Part shown: positions 18,086 through 26,425 of the stretch, piece after piece
How positions within the stretch are numbered: the stretch's first letter is position 1
How the letters are laid out: each line of letters starts with the position of its first letter
Source of the DNA: Hyphomicrobiaceae bacterium
GTDB lineage: Bacteria; Pseudomonadota; Alphaproteobacteria; Rhizobiales; Ancalomicrobiaceae
Direction of reading: 5' to 3'
Assembly (NCBI GenBank): GCA_016793065.1
Contig: JAEULV010000102.1
Span: forward strand, 1-64,000
DNA: 64,000 nucleotides
Translations under genes and position numbers: made by a program
Notes under the pieces: model-generated
Told to the model about the DNA's origin: nothing
What the model saw: only the letters and a program-made list of their open reading frames with translations
Databases searched by the model: none

Positions 18086-19461
18086 TCAAATGGCTGTGGC
18101 CGGCGAGCATTCGCGGCCAACTGGCGGTGCTGATGGTGTCCGGCGTCGTGTTCATTCACGCCGCCGTCTTCGCGTTGCTGGTGCTCGATCGCCATGAGAC
18201 CGAGTATCGCGTTCACCCCGCCGAGGTGACCGGGCAACTCGCCGCGATCGTCGTCGAGGTCCGCGCCGAGCCGCCGGCAACGCGCCCGGCCCTCGTTGCC
18301 CGCCTCGCCGGCCTGTTCCCGCAATTCGCGCTCGCCCTCGCCGAATGGACGCCGCCCGCCCCCTCGCCGGCATCGCCCGGCCCCGGCGCGCCGCCCGGCG
18401 GCATCGCCCGCGACGTGCCGTTCATCGAGGCCGGCGCCCAGCCGCTGCGGCGCCTGCTCGGCGGCGATGCCGAGGTGATCGAAAGCCGCGCCGCCGGCGA
18501 TCGCGCCTTGCGGCTCGCCATCCGGCTCGATGCCGCGACGGCGCTCACCGCCCGCGTCGTCAGCGCCTCCGATGCGCCCTTCGGCCTGCGGCTGCTGCCT
18601 TTCCCGTTCGGCGGCCCGATCCTGATCACGCTGGCCTTTCTTGCCGTCAGCTTCGTCCTGCTCGGCCTGTGGGCGGCCAATGCCCTGTCGCGGCCGCTGC
18701 GCGCCATCGCCCGTCGCGCCGCCGCCTGGGAAGTGGATGCCGCGCCGATCGCGCCGATCGAGCGCGGCGCCGCCGAGGTCCGCGCCGTCTCCAAGGCCAT
18801 CGCCGACATGCAGGCGCGGATCGCCCGCCTGGTCGCCGACCGCACCCGGCTGCTGACCGCCGTCAGCCATGATCTGCGCACCCCGATCACCCGCCTGCGC
18901 CTGCGCGCCGAATTCGTGCCCGACGCCGCCGAGCGTCGGCGCATGCTGCAGGATCTGGAGCAGATGGACAGCCTGATCGTCGGCGCGCTCAGCTATCTGC
19001 GCGACGGCCGCACCGGCGAAAGCCGCCATCGCATCGACCTCGCCAGCCTCGTCGCCACCATCGCCGACGACTTCGCCGACGCCGGCACCGAAATTCCGGT
19101 CACCGTCGCCGCCGCCGTCGCCGTCGAGGCCCGTCCGCGCGAGCTCGGCCGCGCCATCACCAATATCGTCGACAACGCCCTGAAATATGCCGGCAATGCC
19201 GAAATCTGGGTCGGTCGGGCCCCCGACGGCTCGGCCCGCATCGAGATCAGCGACACCGGCGCCGGCATTGCCGAGGCCGAGCGCGAAAGCCTGTTCGAGG
19301 CCTTCGTTCGCGGCGACCTGTCGCGCGGCATGAACGATCAGGACGGCTTCGGCCTCGGCCTGTCCATCGCCCGCGCCATCGTCGCCTCTCACGGTGGTCG
19401 CATCAGCCTGCACGACGCCGAGCCGCAAGGCCTCAAGGTCCGCATCGACCTGCCGGCCTGA
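18082..19461 (+). CDS. EnvZ-like membrane sensor histidine kinase
   Basis: 459 residues starting at GTG 18082: first membrane segment (about 14-35), a periplasmic sensor region with a Pro-rich loop (90-107), second membrane segment (178-200), a HAMP linker, the DHp phospho-His motif AVSHDLRTPITRLRLRAE (His263) and an ATP-binding domain (NIVDNALKYAGNA, DTGAGI, GFGLGLSIARAIV). It partners the overlapping response regulator. The variable periplasmic part gives no ligand clue. Confidence 0.93.
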   Translation: MIKWLWPASIRGQLAVLMVSGVVFIHAAVFALLVLDRHETEYRVHPAEVTGQLAAIVVEVRAEPPATRPALVARLAGLFPQFALALAEWTPPAPSPASPGPGAPPGGIARDVPFIEAGAQPLRRLLGGDAEVIESRAAGDRALRLAIRLDAATALTARVVSASDAPFGLRLLPFPFGGPILITLAFLAVSFVLLGLWAANALSRPLRAIARRAAAWEVDAAPIAPIERGAAEVRAVSKAIADMQARIARLVADRTRLLTAVSHDLRTPITRLRLRAEFVPDAAERRRMLQDLEQMDSLIVGALSYLRDGRTGESRHRIDLASLVATIADDFADAGTEIPVTVAAAVAVEARPRELGRAITNIVDNALKYAGNAEIWVGRAPDGSARIEISDTGAGIAEAERESLFEAFVRGDLSRGMNDQDGFGLGLSIARAIVASHGGRISLHDAEPQGLKVRIDLPA

Positions 19462-19471
19462 TCTCGCCGCG

Positions 19472-20416
19472 CTATTCGGCGTGCCCCAGCCCGAGGACCG
19501 GCCAGCGGCCGCGATTGCCGCCGACCGCCCCGCCGATCGCCTCGGCCATGACCGCGCCCAGCGCCTCGAAGTCCGCCCGCCGCGGCGACGTTCGCCGCCA
19601 GGTCAGCCCCAGCACCCGCCGCGGCTCCGGGTCGCCCAGCCGGAACAGCGCCAGCGCGTCGCTGTCATGCACCTCCACCGGCACGGCGATTTCCGGCAAC
19701 AGCGTCGAGCCATAGCCGTTGGCCACCATCCGCATGACCGTCGTCAGGCTGGAAGCGCCATAGCGACGCGCGCCGATGCCGGCGGTGCCGCAGACCGCCA
19801 GCGCCTGATCGCGCAGGCAATGGCCCTCTTCCAGCAACAACAGGTCCGGCGCCGCCAGCGCCTCGCCCGGCTCCAGTCCGGCGGTCGCCGAAGCCCGCGC
19901 CGCCGGCACCGCCAGCACGAAGGCATCGTCATGCAGCGCCAGCGCTTCCAGCGCCGGATCGTCCATCGGCAAAGACAACAGCGCCACATCGAGATGCCCG
20001 TCGATCAGGTCGGCGACGAGATTGCGCGTCAGCGTCTCGCGCAGGCGCAGGTCGAGACGCGGATAGCGCCGCTGCAACAACGGCAGCGCCGCCGGCAGCA
20101 CATAGGGCGCGATCGACGGAATGACCCCGAGCCGCAAGGTCCCGACCAATGTCTCGGTGCGGGCGCGGGCGAAATCCATCAGGTCCGCCGCCTCGGTCAT
20201 CACCCGCCGCGCCCGCGCCTCGATCTCCATCCCCATCGGCGTCAGCTCGATGCCCGCCCGCCGCCGCTCGACCAGCGCCACGCCCAGCATCGCCTCCAGC
20301 TCCTGGATCTGCACCGACAGCGCCGGCTGACTGACGTGACACTCCTCCGCCGCCCGGCCGAAATGCCGGTGTCGCCCGAGCGCGAGGAAATACCGAAGCT
20401 GCTTCAGCGTGATCAC
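19472..20416 (-). CDS. oxyR: Hydrogen-peroxide-sensing LysR-type regulator OxyR
   Basis: 314 residues with an N-terminal LysR helix-turn-helix (TLKQLRYFLALGRHRHFGRA) and an effector domain whose LLEEGHCLRDQALAVC segment carries the two redox Cys, Cys200 and Cys209, matching E. coli Cys199/Cys208. Oxidation to a disulfide activates peroxide-defence genes. The start is GTG at 20414-20416. An ATAG-N7-CTAT operator-like site lies 26 bases upstream, suggesting autoregulation. No catalase or peroxiredoxin gene is adjacent. Confidence 0.92.
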   Translation of the reverse strand: MITLKQLRYFLALGRHRHFGRAAEECHVSQPALSVQIQELEAMLGVALVERRRAGIELTPMGMEIEARARRVMTEAADLMDFARARTETLVGTLRLGVIPSIAPYVLPAALPLLQRRYPRLDLRLRETLTRNLVADLIDGHLDVALLSLPMDDPALEALALHDDAFVLAVPAARASATAGLEPGEALAAPDLLLLEEGHCLRDQALAVCGTAGIGARRYGASSLTTVMRMVANGYGSTLLPEIAVPVEVHDSDALALFRLGDPEPRRVLGLTWRRTSPRRADFEALGAVMAEAIGGAVGGNRGRWPVLGLGHAE

Positions 20417-20441
20417 GGCGGTGTCGCTCCTGATTGCGGCA

Positions 20442-20456
20442 ATAGGATAGTCCTAT
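20442..20456. promoter_or_regulatory. OxyR-type operator (ATAG-N7-CTAT)
   Basis: ATAGGATAGTCCTAT is a perfect ATAG-N7-CTAT unit within the longer palindrome AATAGGA-TAG-TCCTATT. A full OxyR tetramer site has two such units spaced by 7 bases; the flanking half-sites match poorly here. It sits just upstream of the oxyR GTG. Confidence 0.55.
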
Positions 20457-20709
20457 TTCAGCCTGAGAGACATGGCCCCGCGCCTTATCGCGACGGTATC
20501 GAACCGGTATCACGTCGTGCCGTTTCAAGGTTGCATCCCCGCCGTCCGCCGCTGAACGCCGTTCCGCGACCGCGCCGCCGCATCGCGGAAAGTAGGCCTT
20601 CCGGCTTCCGGCGCCGGCGTCTACCATCCTGTTGAAACGCTCGACCCGATCGGGCGGACGATAAGCGAGGCCGCCCGTCGATGGCGCCCGGGGGATTTGG
20701 GGAAACGCC

Positions 20710-21450
20710 GTGCGCATCGCGCTGTTGACCGACATTCACGCCAATATCGAAGCGCTTGACGCCTGCATTGCCGCCGCCGAGGCCGCCCATGTCGACGCCT
20801 GGGTTTGTCTCGGCGATCTCGTCGGCTATGGCCCCGATCCGACGGCGGTGATCGAGCGCATCGTCGGCCTGCGGGCGCGCGGCGCCGTGGTCATCCAGGG
20901 CAATCACGACGAGGCCGCCGCCGCCGAAACCGCCGCCATGTCGGAAAAGGCCCGCCTCGCCATCGACTGGACCCGCGCCCGACTCAGCGCCGACGAACGC
21001 CGCTTCCTGCGCGAGCTGCCGTTGGAGGCCCGCGACCAGGACCGGCTCTACGTCCATGCCAGCGCCAACGATCCGGCGGAATGGCACTATGTCGATGCTC
21101 CAAGCACCGCCGGCGCCTCGCTCGCCGCCACCGATGCCCGCTTCACCTTCTGCGGCCACACCCATCTGCCGGCGCTCTATCACGCGCTGCCTGGCCGAGC
21201 GCCGACCTATTTCCGCCCGCTGGCCGACAAGCCGGTGCCGCTGTCGCGCCTGCGCCGGCATGTGGTCGTCGTCGGTTCGGTCGGCCAGCCGCGCGACCGC
21301 GATCCGCGCGCCTGCTGGGGCCTGTTCGACACCGCCGACAGCTCCATCGCCATGCGGCGCGTGCCCTATGATGTCGACGAAACCATGCGCAAGATCAAGG
21401 CGGCTGGCCTGCCGGAATGGTTGGCTGACCGCTTGGCGATGGGACGCTGA
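20710..21450 (+). CDS. Metallophosphoesterase (calcineurin-like)
   Basis: 246 residues with the full dimetal phosphoesterase signature: DIHAN (Asp8, His10), GDLVGYGPDP, GNHDE, a His in YVHASAND and the GHTH motif in FTFCGHTHLPAL. The overall form is that of the YfcE/PrpE-like phosphodiesterase or protein-phosphatase subfamily. GTG start at 20710. It lies 130 bases upstream of a Ser/Thr kinase gene on the same strand, so a protein-phosphatase role opposing that kinase is an attractive inference. Phosphodiesterase activity on a small molecule is equally possible. Confidence 0.88.
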   Translation: MRIALLTDIHANIEALDACIAAAEAAHVDAWVCLGDLVGYGPDPTAVIERIVGLRARGAVVIQGNHDEAAAAETAAMSEKARLAIDWTRARLSADERRFLRELPLEARDQDRLYVHASANDPAEWHYVDAPSTAGASLAATDARFTFCGHTHLPALYHALPGRAPTYFRPLADKPVPLSRLRRHVVVVGSVGQPRDRDPRACWGLFDTADSSIAMRRVPYDVDETMRKIKAAGLPEWLADRLAMGR

Positions 21451-21580
21451 ACCGCCGGGCCGTGAGCGCGGCGGCTCTGTGCGGCATGAATGCGAATCGA
21501 TTGAAAAACGACAACTCGGCACCGGCCGCCGCGACCCTGCCTCGCGACATGGCCGGTGACCGCCCCGGGTGGGAGGAACC

Positions 21581-23032
21581 ATGCAGGATCTGGCGACGGG
21601 ACGTATCATCGACGGCTTCACCCTGGGCGAACGCCTGCCCTCCGGTGGCATGGGATCGATCTGGCGGGCGACCCGTGCCGATGTCGACTTCCCGATGATC
21701 CTCAAGATCCCCTTCCTCGATCCCGGTCAGGATGTCTCGACCATCGTCGGCTTCGAGGTCGAGGAAATGATCATGAAGCGACTGGAGGGCCCGCACGTGC
21801 CCCGCTTCGTCGCCGCCGGCGATCTCGCCGAAATCCCCTATATCGCCATGGAATTCGTCACCGGCCGCTCGCTGGAGGGCGAGATGAAGCAGGCGCCGTA
21901 TTCCTGGCAGACGGTGGCGATCTACGGCGCCCAGATCGCCACGGCGCTCGCCGCCCTGCACCGGCAGAAGGTGGTGCATCTCGACCTGAAGCCCGGCAAC
22001 ATCATCCTCGCCGATCGCGGCGCGGTGCTGATCGACTTCGGCCTCGCCCATCATGAGGAACTGCCCGACCTCCTCGCCGAGGAGAGTTCGATCCCCATGG
22101 GCACGCCGGCCTACATCTCGCCCGAGCAAGTGCTCGGCGACCGCACCAATCCGGCCTCCGACATCTTCGCCCTCGGCTGCATCCTCTATGAGATGGCCAC
22201 CGGCGAGAAACCCTATGGCGAGCCGACCTCCAAGGCCGGCATGCAGCGCCGCCTCTATCACGCGCCGGTGCCGCCGCGCAGCCACTCCCGCGATATTCCG
22301 CGCTGGCTGCAGGAAGTCATGCTGAAATGCATGGAGATCGACCCCGCCCGCCGCTACGCCACCGCGAGCCAGGTGCTGTTCGATCTGCGCAATCCCGAAC
22401 AGGTTGTGTTGACCTCGCGCGCCGATCAGGAGGCCGAGGCCGGCGGCTGGCGCAAGCTGGTCAAGGCGCTGGTGCCCGGCGGCAAGACGCCGCCGCCGAT
22501 CCAGCCGTCAATCGCCGCCCGCATCTCCGGCGCCGCCCTGGTGCTGGCGGCGGTCGACCTCTCGTCCGGCGTCGATACCCTCGCCGAGGAAGTCCGCCTG
22601 CATGTCGCCCGCGTGCTCGAGGCCGAGAAGGGCGCGCGCCTCGCCTGCCTGACGGTGCTGAAGACCAAGCTCGCCGGCGAGGATACCCTTGCCGACGCCT
22701 CCGGTCGCTCGGTCTATGTCAACCGGCTGGTGGCGCTGAAGGATTGGGCCCGGCCGCTGCGACTGAGCGACGCCCGCGTCAGCTTCCACGTCGTCGAGGC
22801 GCTCGATCCGGCCGCCGCGATCCTCAACTATGCCGGCCACAACGACGTCGACCACATCGTCATGGGCGCCCGCGCTTCATCGGCGTTGCGCCGCCACCTT
22901 GGCAGCGTTTCCGCCCAGGTCGTCGCCGAGGCGCTGTGCGCCGTCACGGTTGTCCGCCTCAAGCGCCAGGAGGAGGCCGACGCCGCCCGCCCGGTTCCCT
23001 ATCGTCCCAAACTGATCCCGACAGGGGCCTGA
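21581..23032 (+). CDS. Ser/Thr protein kinase fused to a universal stress protein domain
   Basis: 483 residues. An N-terminal Hanks-type kinase (about 13-285) has a glycine-rich loop LPSGGMGSIWRA, Lys42 in MILKIP, catalytic VVHLDLKPGN (Asp135), VLIDFGLAHH and YISPEQ. A linker of about 25 residues follows, then a UspA-like domain (about 310-465) with the nucleotide-binding pattern HIVMGARASSALRRHLGSVS near its end. The start ATG at 21581 has GGAGG 4 bases upstream; a GTG 12 bases earlier is less likely. No membrane segment, so cytoplasmic. The kinase-Usp fusion is known in Hyphomicrobiales and proposed to link stress or nucleotide sensing to phosphorylation. Confidence 0.92.
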   Translation: MQDLATGRIIDGFTLGERLPSGGMGSIWRATRADVDFPMILKIPFLDPGQDVSTIVGFEVEEMIMKRLEGPHVPRFVAAGDLAEIPYIAMEFVTGRSLEGEMKQAPYSWQTVAIYGAQIATALAALHRQKVVHLDLKPGNIILADRGAVLIDFGLAHHEELPDLLAEESSIPMGTPAYISPEQVLGDRTNPASDIFALGCILYEMATGEKPYGEPTSKAGMQRRLYHAPVPPRSHSRDIPRWLQEVMLKCMEIDPARRYATASQVLFDLRNPEQVVLTSRADQEAEAGGWRKLVKALVPGGKTPPPIQPSIAARISGAALVLAAVDLSSGVDTLAEEVRLHVARVLEAEKGARLACLTVLKTKLAGEDTLADASGRSVYVNRLVALKDWARPLRLSDARVSFHVVEALDPAAAILNYAGHNDVDHIVMGARASSALRRHLGSVSAQVVAEALCAVTVVRLKRQEEADAARPVPYRPKLIPTGA

Positions 23033-23147
23033 TTGCCCTCGGCCACGCCGGCCGGCGTCAGCGCCGGGCCGCGCCCCGCAGGCGGCCGCAACCCGGACGC
23101 CTGAAGCGCTGCCCGAGACATCGCCTCGATACATCCCCTGAAACGCA

Positions 23148-23176
23148 ACGAGCCGCCCTTTCGGGCGGCTCGCATT
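23148..23176. terminator. Bidirectional terminator between the kinase and transporter genes
   Basis: GAGCCGCCC (23150-23158) pairs perfectly with GGGCGGCTC (23163-23171) around a TTTC loop. CATTTTCT follows on the plus strand and GTTGCGTTTC on the minus strand. It separates two convergent genes. Confidence 0.75.
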
Positions 23177-23207
23177 TTCTGACCTCAAGGTCGTGAGCGT
23201 GAAGCGC

Positions 23208-24914
23208 TCAGTTGCCCTGATAGGTGTTGATGTCGCGGTCCTTGGTTTCGCGCACGAAGATGATGCCGATCACGAAGGTCATCAACGCGAAGCCGATCGG
23301 GTACCACAGGCCGGCATAGATATCGCCGGTGGAGGCCACGATCGCGAACGAGGTCGCCGGCAGCAGGCCGCCGAACCAGCCGTTGCCGATGTGATAGGGC
23401 AGCGACATGGCGGTGTAGCGGATGCGGGTCGGGAAGAATTCGACCAGCGCGGCGGCGATCGGGCCGTACACGGCGGTGACGTAGAGCACCATGACCGTCA
23501 GGAGCGCGATGATCGCCAGCGCCTGCCCGTTGGCGAGCGCCGAGAAGAAGCCGTCGATCTTGACCTTGGCCGGATCGGTGGCGGCCGGGTAGCCGGCCTC
23601 GATCGAGGCGGCGCCGATTGCCTTGACGAAGTCGGCCTGGTTGGTGAACGGCACTTCCTTGTCGTTGACGGTCACCTTCATCGGCGTGCCCGCCGGCGCG
23701 TCGACCTTGGTATAGCGGATCGCCTGCTGCGACAGAACGCGGCGGGCAACGTCGCACGGCGAGGTGAACGAGCGGATGCCGACCGGGTCGAACAGCGAAC
23801 CGCAACCGGCCGGATCGGCGGCAACCTGCACCTTCACGGTGTCGATCGCCTTGGCATAGGTCGGGTTGGCAAGGCTGGTGAGCGTCGAGAAGATCGGGAA
23901 GTAGGTCAACGCCGCGATCAGGCAGCCCGCCAGGATCACCGGCTTGCGGCCGATGCGATCGGACAGCGAGCCGAAGAAGATGAATCCGCCGGTGCCGATG
24001 ATCAGCGACCAGGCGATGAGCACGTTGGCGGTGAGCAGGTCGACCTTCAGGATCGACTGCAGGAAGAACAGCGCATAGAACTGGCCGGTGTACCAAACGA
24101 CCGCCTGGCCGATGACGAGGCCGAACAGCGCGATCAGCACGATCTTGGCATTCTTCCACTGGCCGAAGGCTTCCGAAAGCGGTGCCTTCGAATGGGTGCC
24201 TTCTTCCTTCATCTTCTTGAACGCCGGCGATTCCTGCATCTGCAGACGAATCCACACGGAGATCAGCAGAAGCAGGATCGAGCCGAGGAACGGAATGCGC
24301 CAGCCTCCCTGCAGGCCGAAGAACAGCGGCAGGTCGGTCTGGAAGTTCTTTTCACCGACCCACAGGCGCAGGCCGACGATGACGAACAGCGACAGCAAGA
24401 GGCCGAGCGTCGCGGTGGTCTGGATCCACGCGGTGTAGAAGCCGCGACGACCGACCGGCGCATGCTCGGCGACGTAAACCGCCGCGCCGCCATACTCGCC
24501 GCCGAGCGCCAGGCCCTGCAGCATGCGCAGCACGATCAGCACGACCGGGGCGATCCAGCCGATCTGGGCGTAGCTGGGCAGCAGGCCGACGAGGAAGGTC
24601 GACGTGCCCATGATCAGGATGGTGACAAGGAAGGTGTACTTGCGGCCGACCAGGTCGCCGAGGCGACCGAACACCAGCGCGCCGAACGGACGCACGAGGA
24701 AGCCGGCGGCGAACGCCAGCAACGCGAAGATGTTGCGGGTATTGACGTCGAAGGCCGAGAAGAACTGCGCGCCGATGATCGCCGCGAGCGAACCGTAGAG
24801 ATAAAAGTCGTACCATTCGAAGATCGTACCCAGCGAAGAGGCGAGGATCACCCGCTTCTCTTCCTTGGTCATCGGCGCCGGCGTCCCGGCGCTCATGTTT
24901 CCGGCCACACTCAT
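23208..24914 (-). CDS. Major facilitator transporter, metabolite:H+ symporter (MHS) type
   Basis: A 568-residue membrane protein with MHS-family hallmarks: SSLGTIFEWYDFYLYGSLAA at the start, RPFGALVFGRLGDLVGRKYTF between TM2 and TM3, GGEYGGAAVYVAEHAP, and GSLSDRIGRKPV in the second half. The family imports small organic acids or osmolytes with protons. A hydrophilic insert of about 110 residues after TM8 (LANPTYAKAIDTVKVQV to GFFSALANG, with two Cys) makes it longer than the usual 430-450. The ATG at 24912-24914 has AAGGGG at ideal distance; the ATG 9 bases upstream abuts that site. Substrate unknown. Confidence 0.88.
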   Translation of the reverse strand: MSVAGNMSAGTPAPMTKEEKRVILASSLGTIFEWYDFYLYGSLAAIIGAQFFSAFDVNTRNIFALLAFAAGFLVRPFGALVFGRLGDLVGRKYTFLVTILIMGTSTFLVGLLPSYAQIGWIAPVVLIVLRMLQGLALGGEYGGAAVYVAEHAPVGRRGFYTAWIQTTATLGLLLSLFVIVGLRLWVGEKNFQTDLPLFFGLQGGWRIPFLGSILLLLISVWIRLQMQESPAFKKMKEEGTHSKAPLSEAFGQWKNAKIVLIALFGLVIGQAVVWYTGQFYALFFLQSILKVDLLTANVLIAWSLIIGTGGFIFFGSLSDRIGRKPVILAGCLIAALTYFPIFSTLTSLANPTYAKAIDTVKVQVAADPAGCGSLFDPVGIRSFTSPCDVARRVLSQQAIRYTKVDAPAGTPMKVTVNDKEVPFTNQADFVKAIGAASIEAGYPAATDPAKVKIDGFFSALANGQALAIIALLTVMVLYVTAVYGPIAAALVEFFPTRIRYTAMSLPYHIGNGWFGGLLPATSFAIVASTGDIYAGLWYPIGFALMTFVIGIIFVRETKDRDINTYQGN

Positions 24915-25663
24915 GGTGGTCATCCCCTTGCTGACGTTTCCTGCGATGACGAGCTGATGGCATACGACTGAGCGCATGCCGGACGGGCCCATTCGGGCTC
25001 GCGTGCGGCTATCCAAATACACTTACAAATCGATTTGGAACCCTTACTTTTGGCTAAGAGGCAAGTTATGCAATGCTTTCATGGCTTAAGGATCACTTAA
25101 AACACCTCATATCGTCAGCTTATCCGCCACGTTTTTCCATATATCCAGGCTGTTTCGACCGATGATGTGCCACCCTAAAGGTTCATTACGGAAACTAGAC
25201 AGACAGTGATTCCTGCGCGGAATTTCGTGCTGCAACATGACAAAACTGTAAGCTTTGCGATGCAGCATTGCTGCCGATAGACTATCGCCCAGCCGATCAG
25301 ATCGCGATAAACCATCTGCATCCAGAGAAATAGGGCGCGGCGAAAATCCCGTTTTGTCCGATTTAAACCTCGTCAAAACGACGGATACGCGAAAGGAAGA
25401 CCAGTTTGGCGTGGCGTGCGCCTCGGCAAATGCGACGGATGGTGTACGTAGTTCATCTCGACCATATGCTCGTACCGCAACGCAAAATCGGCCGCTCGGT
25501 TTCCGTCTTTCGAGCGCTGGATGCATGAGCGAAGCGCAACGGGATCGGCGGCGATATTGCCGTGCAACAGGGTGCCGCCCTTGCGTCCGCCGTCGCTTTG
25601 GTGTGACTTGCCCGCAACCGCCGGCGCCGGTCGCGCGGTCTCCCGACGCGAGGATCCAAGGAC
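24915..25663. other. Long intergenic region of lower GC content
   Basis: About 750 bases with visibly more A and T than the surroundings, especially 25010-25400, between the divergent MHS transporter and the small membrane protein pair. Frames on both strands run through it but have no domain, no ribosome-binding site and unlike codon use, so I do not call them. It must hold the transporter promoter. A remnant of a decayed gene is possible. Confidence 0.4.
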
Positions 25664-25975
25664 GTGACACCGGACGACAGTTTTTTCGCGCACTGGTATT
25701 TCCATGTGCCGAATCTGGCCTTGGCGGCGATGATCTACACGCTCATCGCCCGGTTCCTGTTGTCGTTGATCTTTGGCCTCGACAGCGATCGGGTGATCAT
25801 GCGCGTCTTTCGCACCCTGAGCGACCCGGTGCTGCGCGTCGTCGGCTGGATCACCCCGCGGGTGGTGCCGAACGGGTTGCTGCTGGTGTTCGCCGTCGTC
25901 TGGCTGCTGGGCGCCCGGGTGGGATTGTACCTCGCCTTTGCCCTCGCCGGGCTCCGGCCGGGACTTGGGGGCTGA
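25664..25975 (+). CDS. Small YggT-like membrane protein
   Basis: 103 residues with two hydrophobic segments (about 16-38 and 68-92). Between them lies DRVIMRVFRTLSDPVLRVVGWITPRVVPNG, resembling the TDPLL-R-IIP turn of YggT-family inner-membrane proteins. Start GTG at 25664 with AGGA 9 bases upstream. One base separates its stop from the next ATG, so the two genes are one operon. The YggT assignment is tentative; function unknown. Confidence 0.65.
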   Translation: MTPDDSFFAHWYFHVPNLALAAMIYTLIARFLLSLIFGLDSDRVIMRVFRTLSDPVLRVVGWITPRVVPNGLLLVFAVVWLLGARVGLYLAFALAGLRPGLGG

Positions 25976-25976
25976 A

Positions 25977-26327
25977 ATGACCGACACCGAGACACCCCTC
26001 GACCCGGTCTGGCGCGATCGCCTCGTGCCGTTGATCGCCATCGTGTCGCTGCTCAACGGCCTGCCCGGCTCGCCGCTGTTCGAGCCGATGTACTTCCTGT
26101 TGCGTCCGTTCGCCGCCAGCTTTTACATCGGCAGTCCGATGCTGAAACTCTATTTCACCTCGATGTTCCTGTCACTGATGACGCTGCTCATCGGCGGGGT
26201 GCCGGCCGCGCTCTACGAGCGTTTCCGCCGGCTGCCGGCATCGACGCCGCTGTCCCTCGGCCTCTGGCTCGCCGGCGTGGTCGCCGCCACCGCCCCCAGC
26301 TGGCTCGCCTTCCTCGCGCCGCTCTGA
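25977..26327 (+). CDS. Small integral membrane protein of unknown function
   Basis: 116 residues with three predicted membrane segments (about 17-35, 60-80 and 92-114) and a short acidic N-terminus (MTDTETPLDPVWRDRLVP). No family motif is recognised. It directly follows the YggT-like gene and is likely translated with it. Repeat copy D begins at its stop codon. Confidence 0.7.
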   Translation: MTDTETPLDPVWRDRLVPLIAIVSLLNGLPGSPLFEPMYFLLRPFAASFYIGSPMLKLYFTSMFLSLMTLLIGGVPAALYERFRRLPASTPLSLGLWLAGVVAATAPSWLAFLAPL

Positions 26328-26420
26328 CACCTTCGGTCATTGGAAGTGACCGACGGCATTCCTGACGCGAATTTCTCATGCCTCCGATGCGGATGAGCAA
26401 TTCGCGTGCCCTCGGAGCCC
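26328..26420 (+). repeat. Dispersed two-hairpin palindromic repeat, copy D
   Basis: ACGCGAATTTCTCAT (26365-26379) pairs with ATGAGCAATTCGCGT (26393-26407), one mismatch. The first hairpin is altered but GGTCA/TGACC can still pair (26335-26339 with 26347-26351). It fills the gap between convergent genes and may serve as a shared transcription end. Confidence 0.75.
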
Positions 26421-26425
26421 CGCCC

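Noticed and set aside
25107-25670. Long minus-strand frame of 187 codons in the gap upstream of the YggT-like gene
   Set aside because: It overlaps the next gene's start, has no ribosome-binding site, no domain, and amino-acid composition typical of random GC-rich antisense (many Arg, Ser, Cys).
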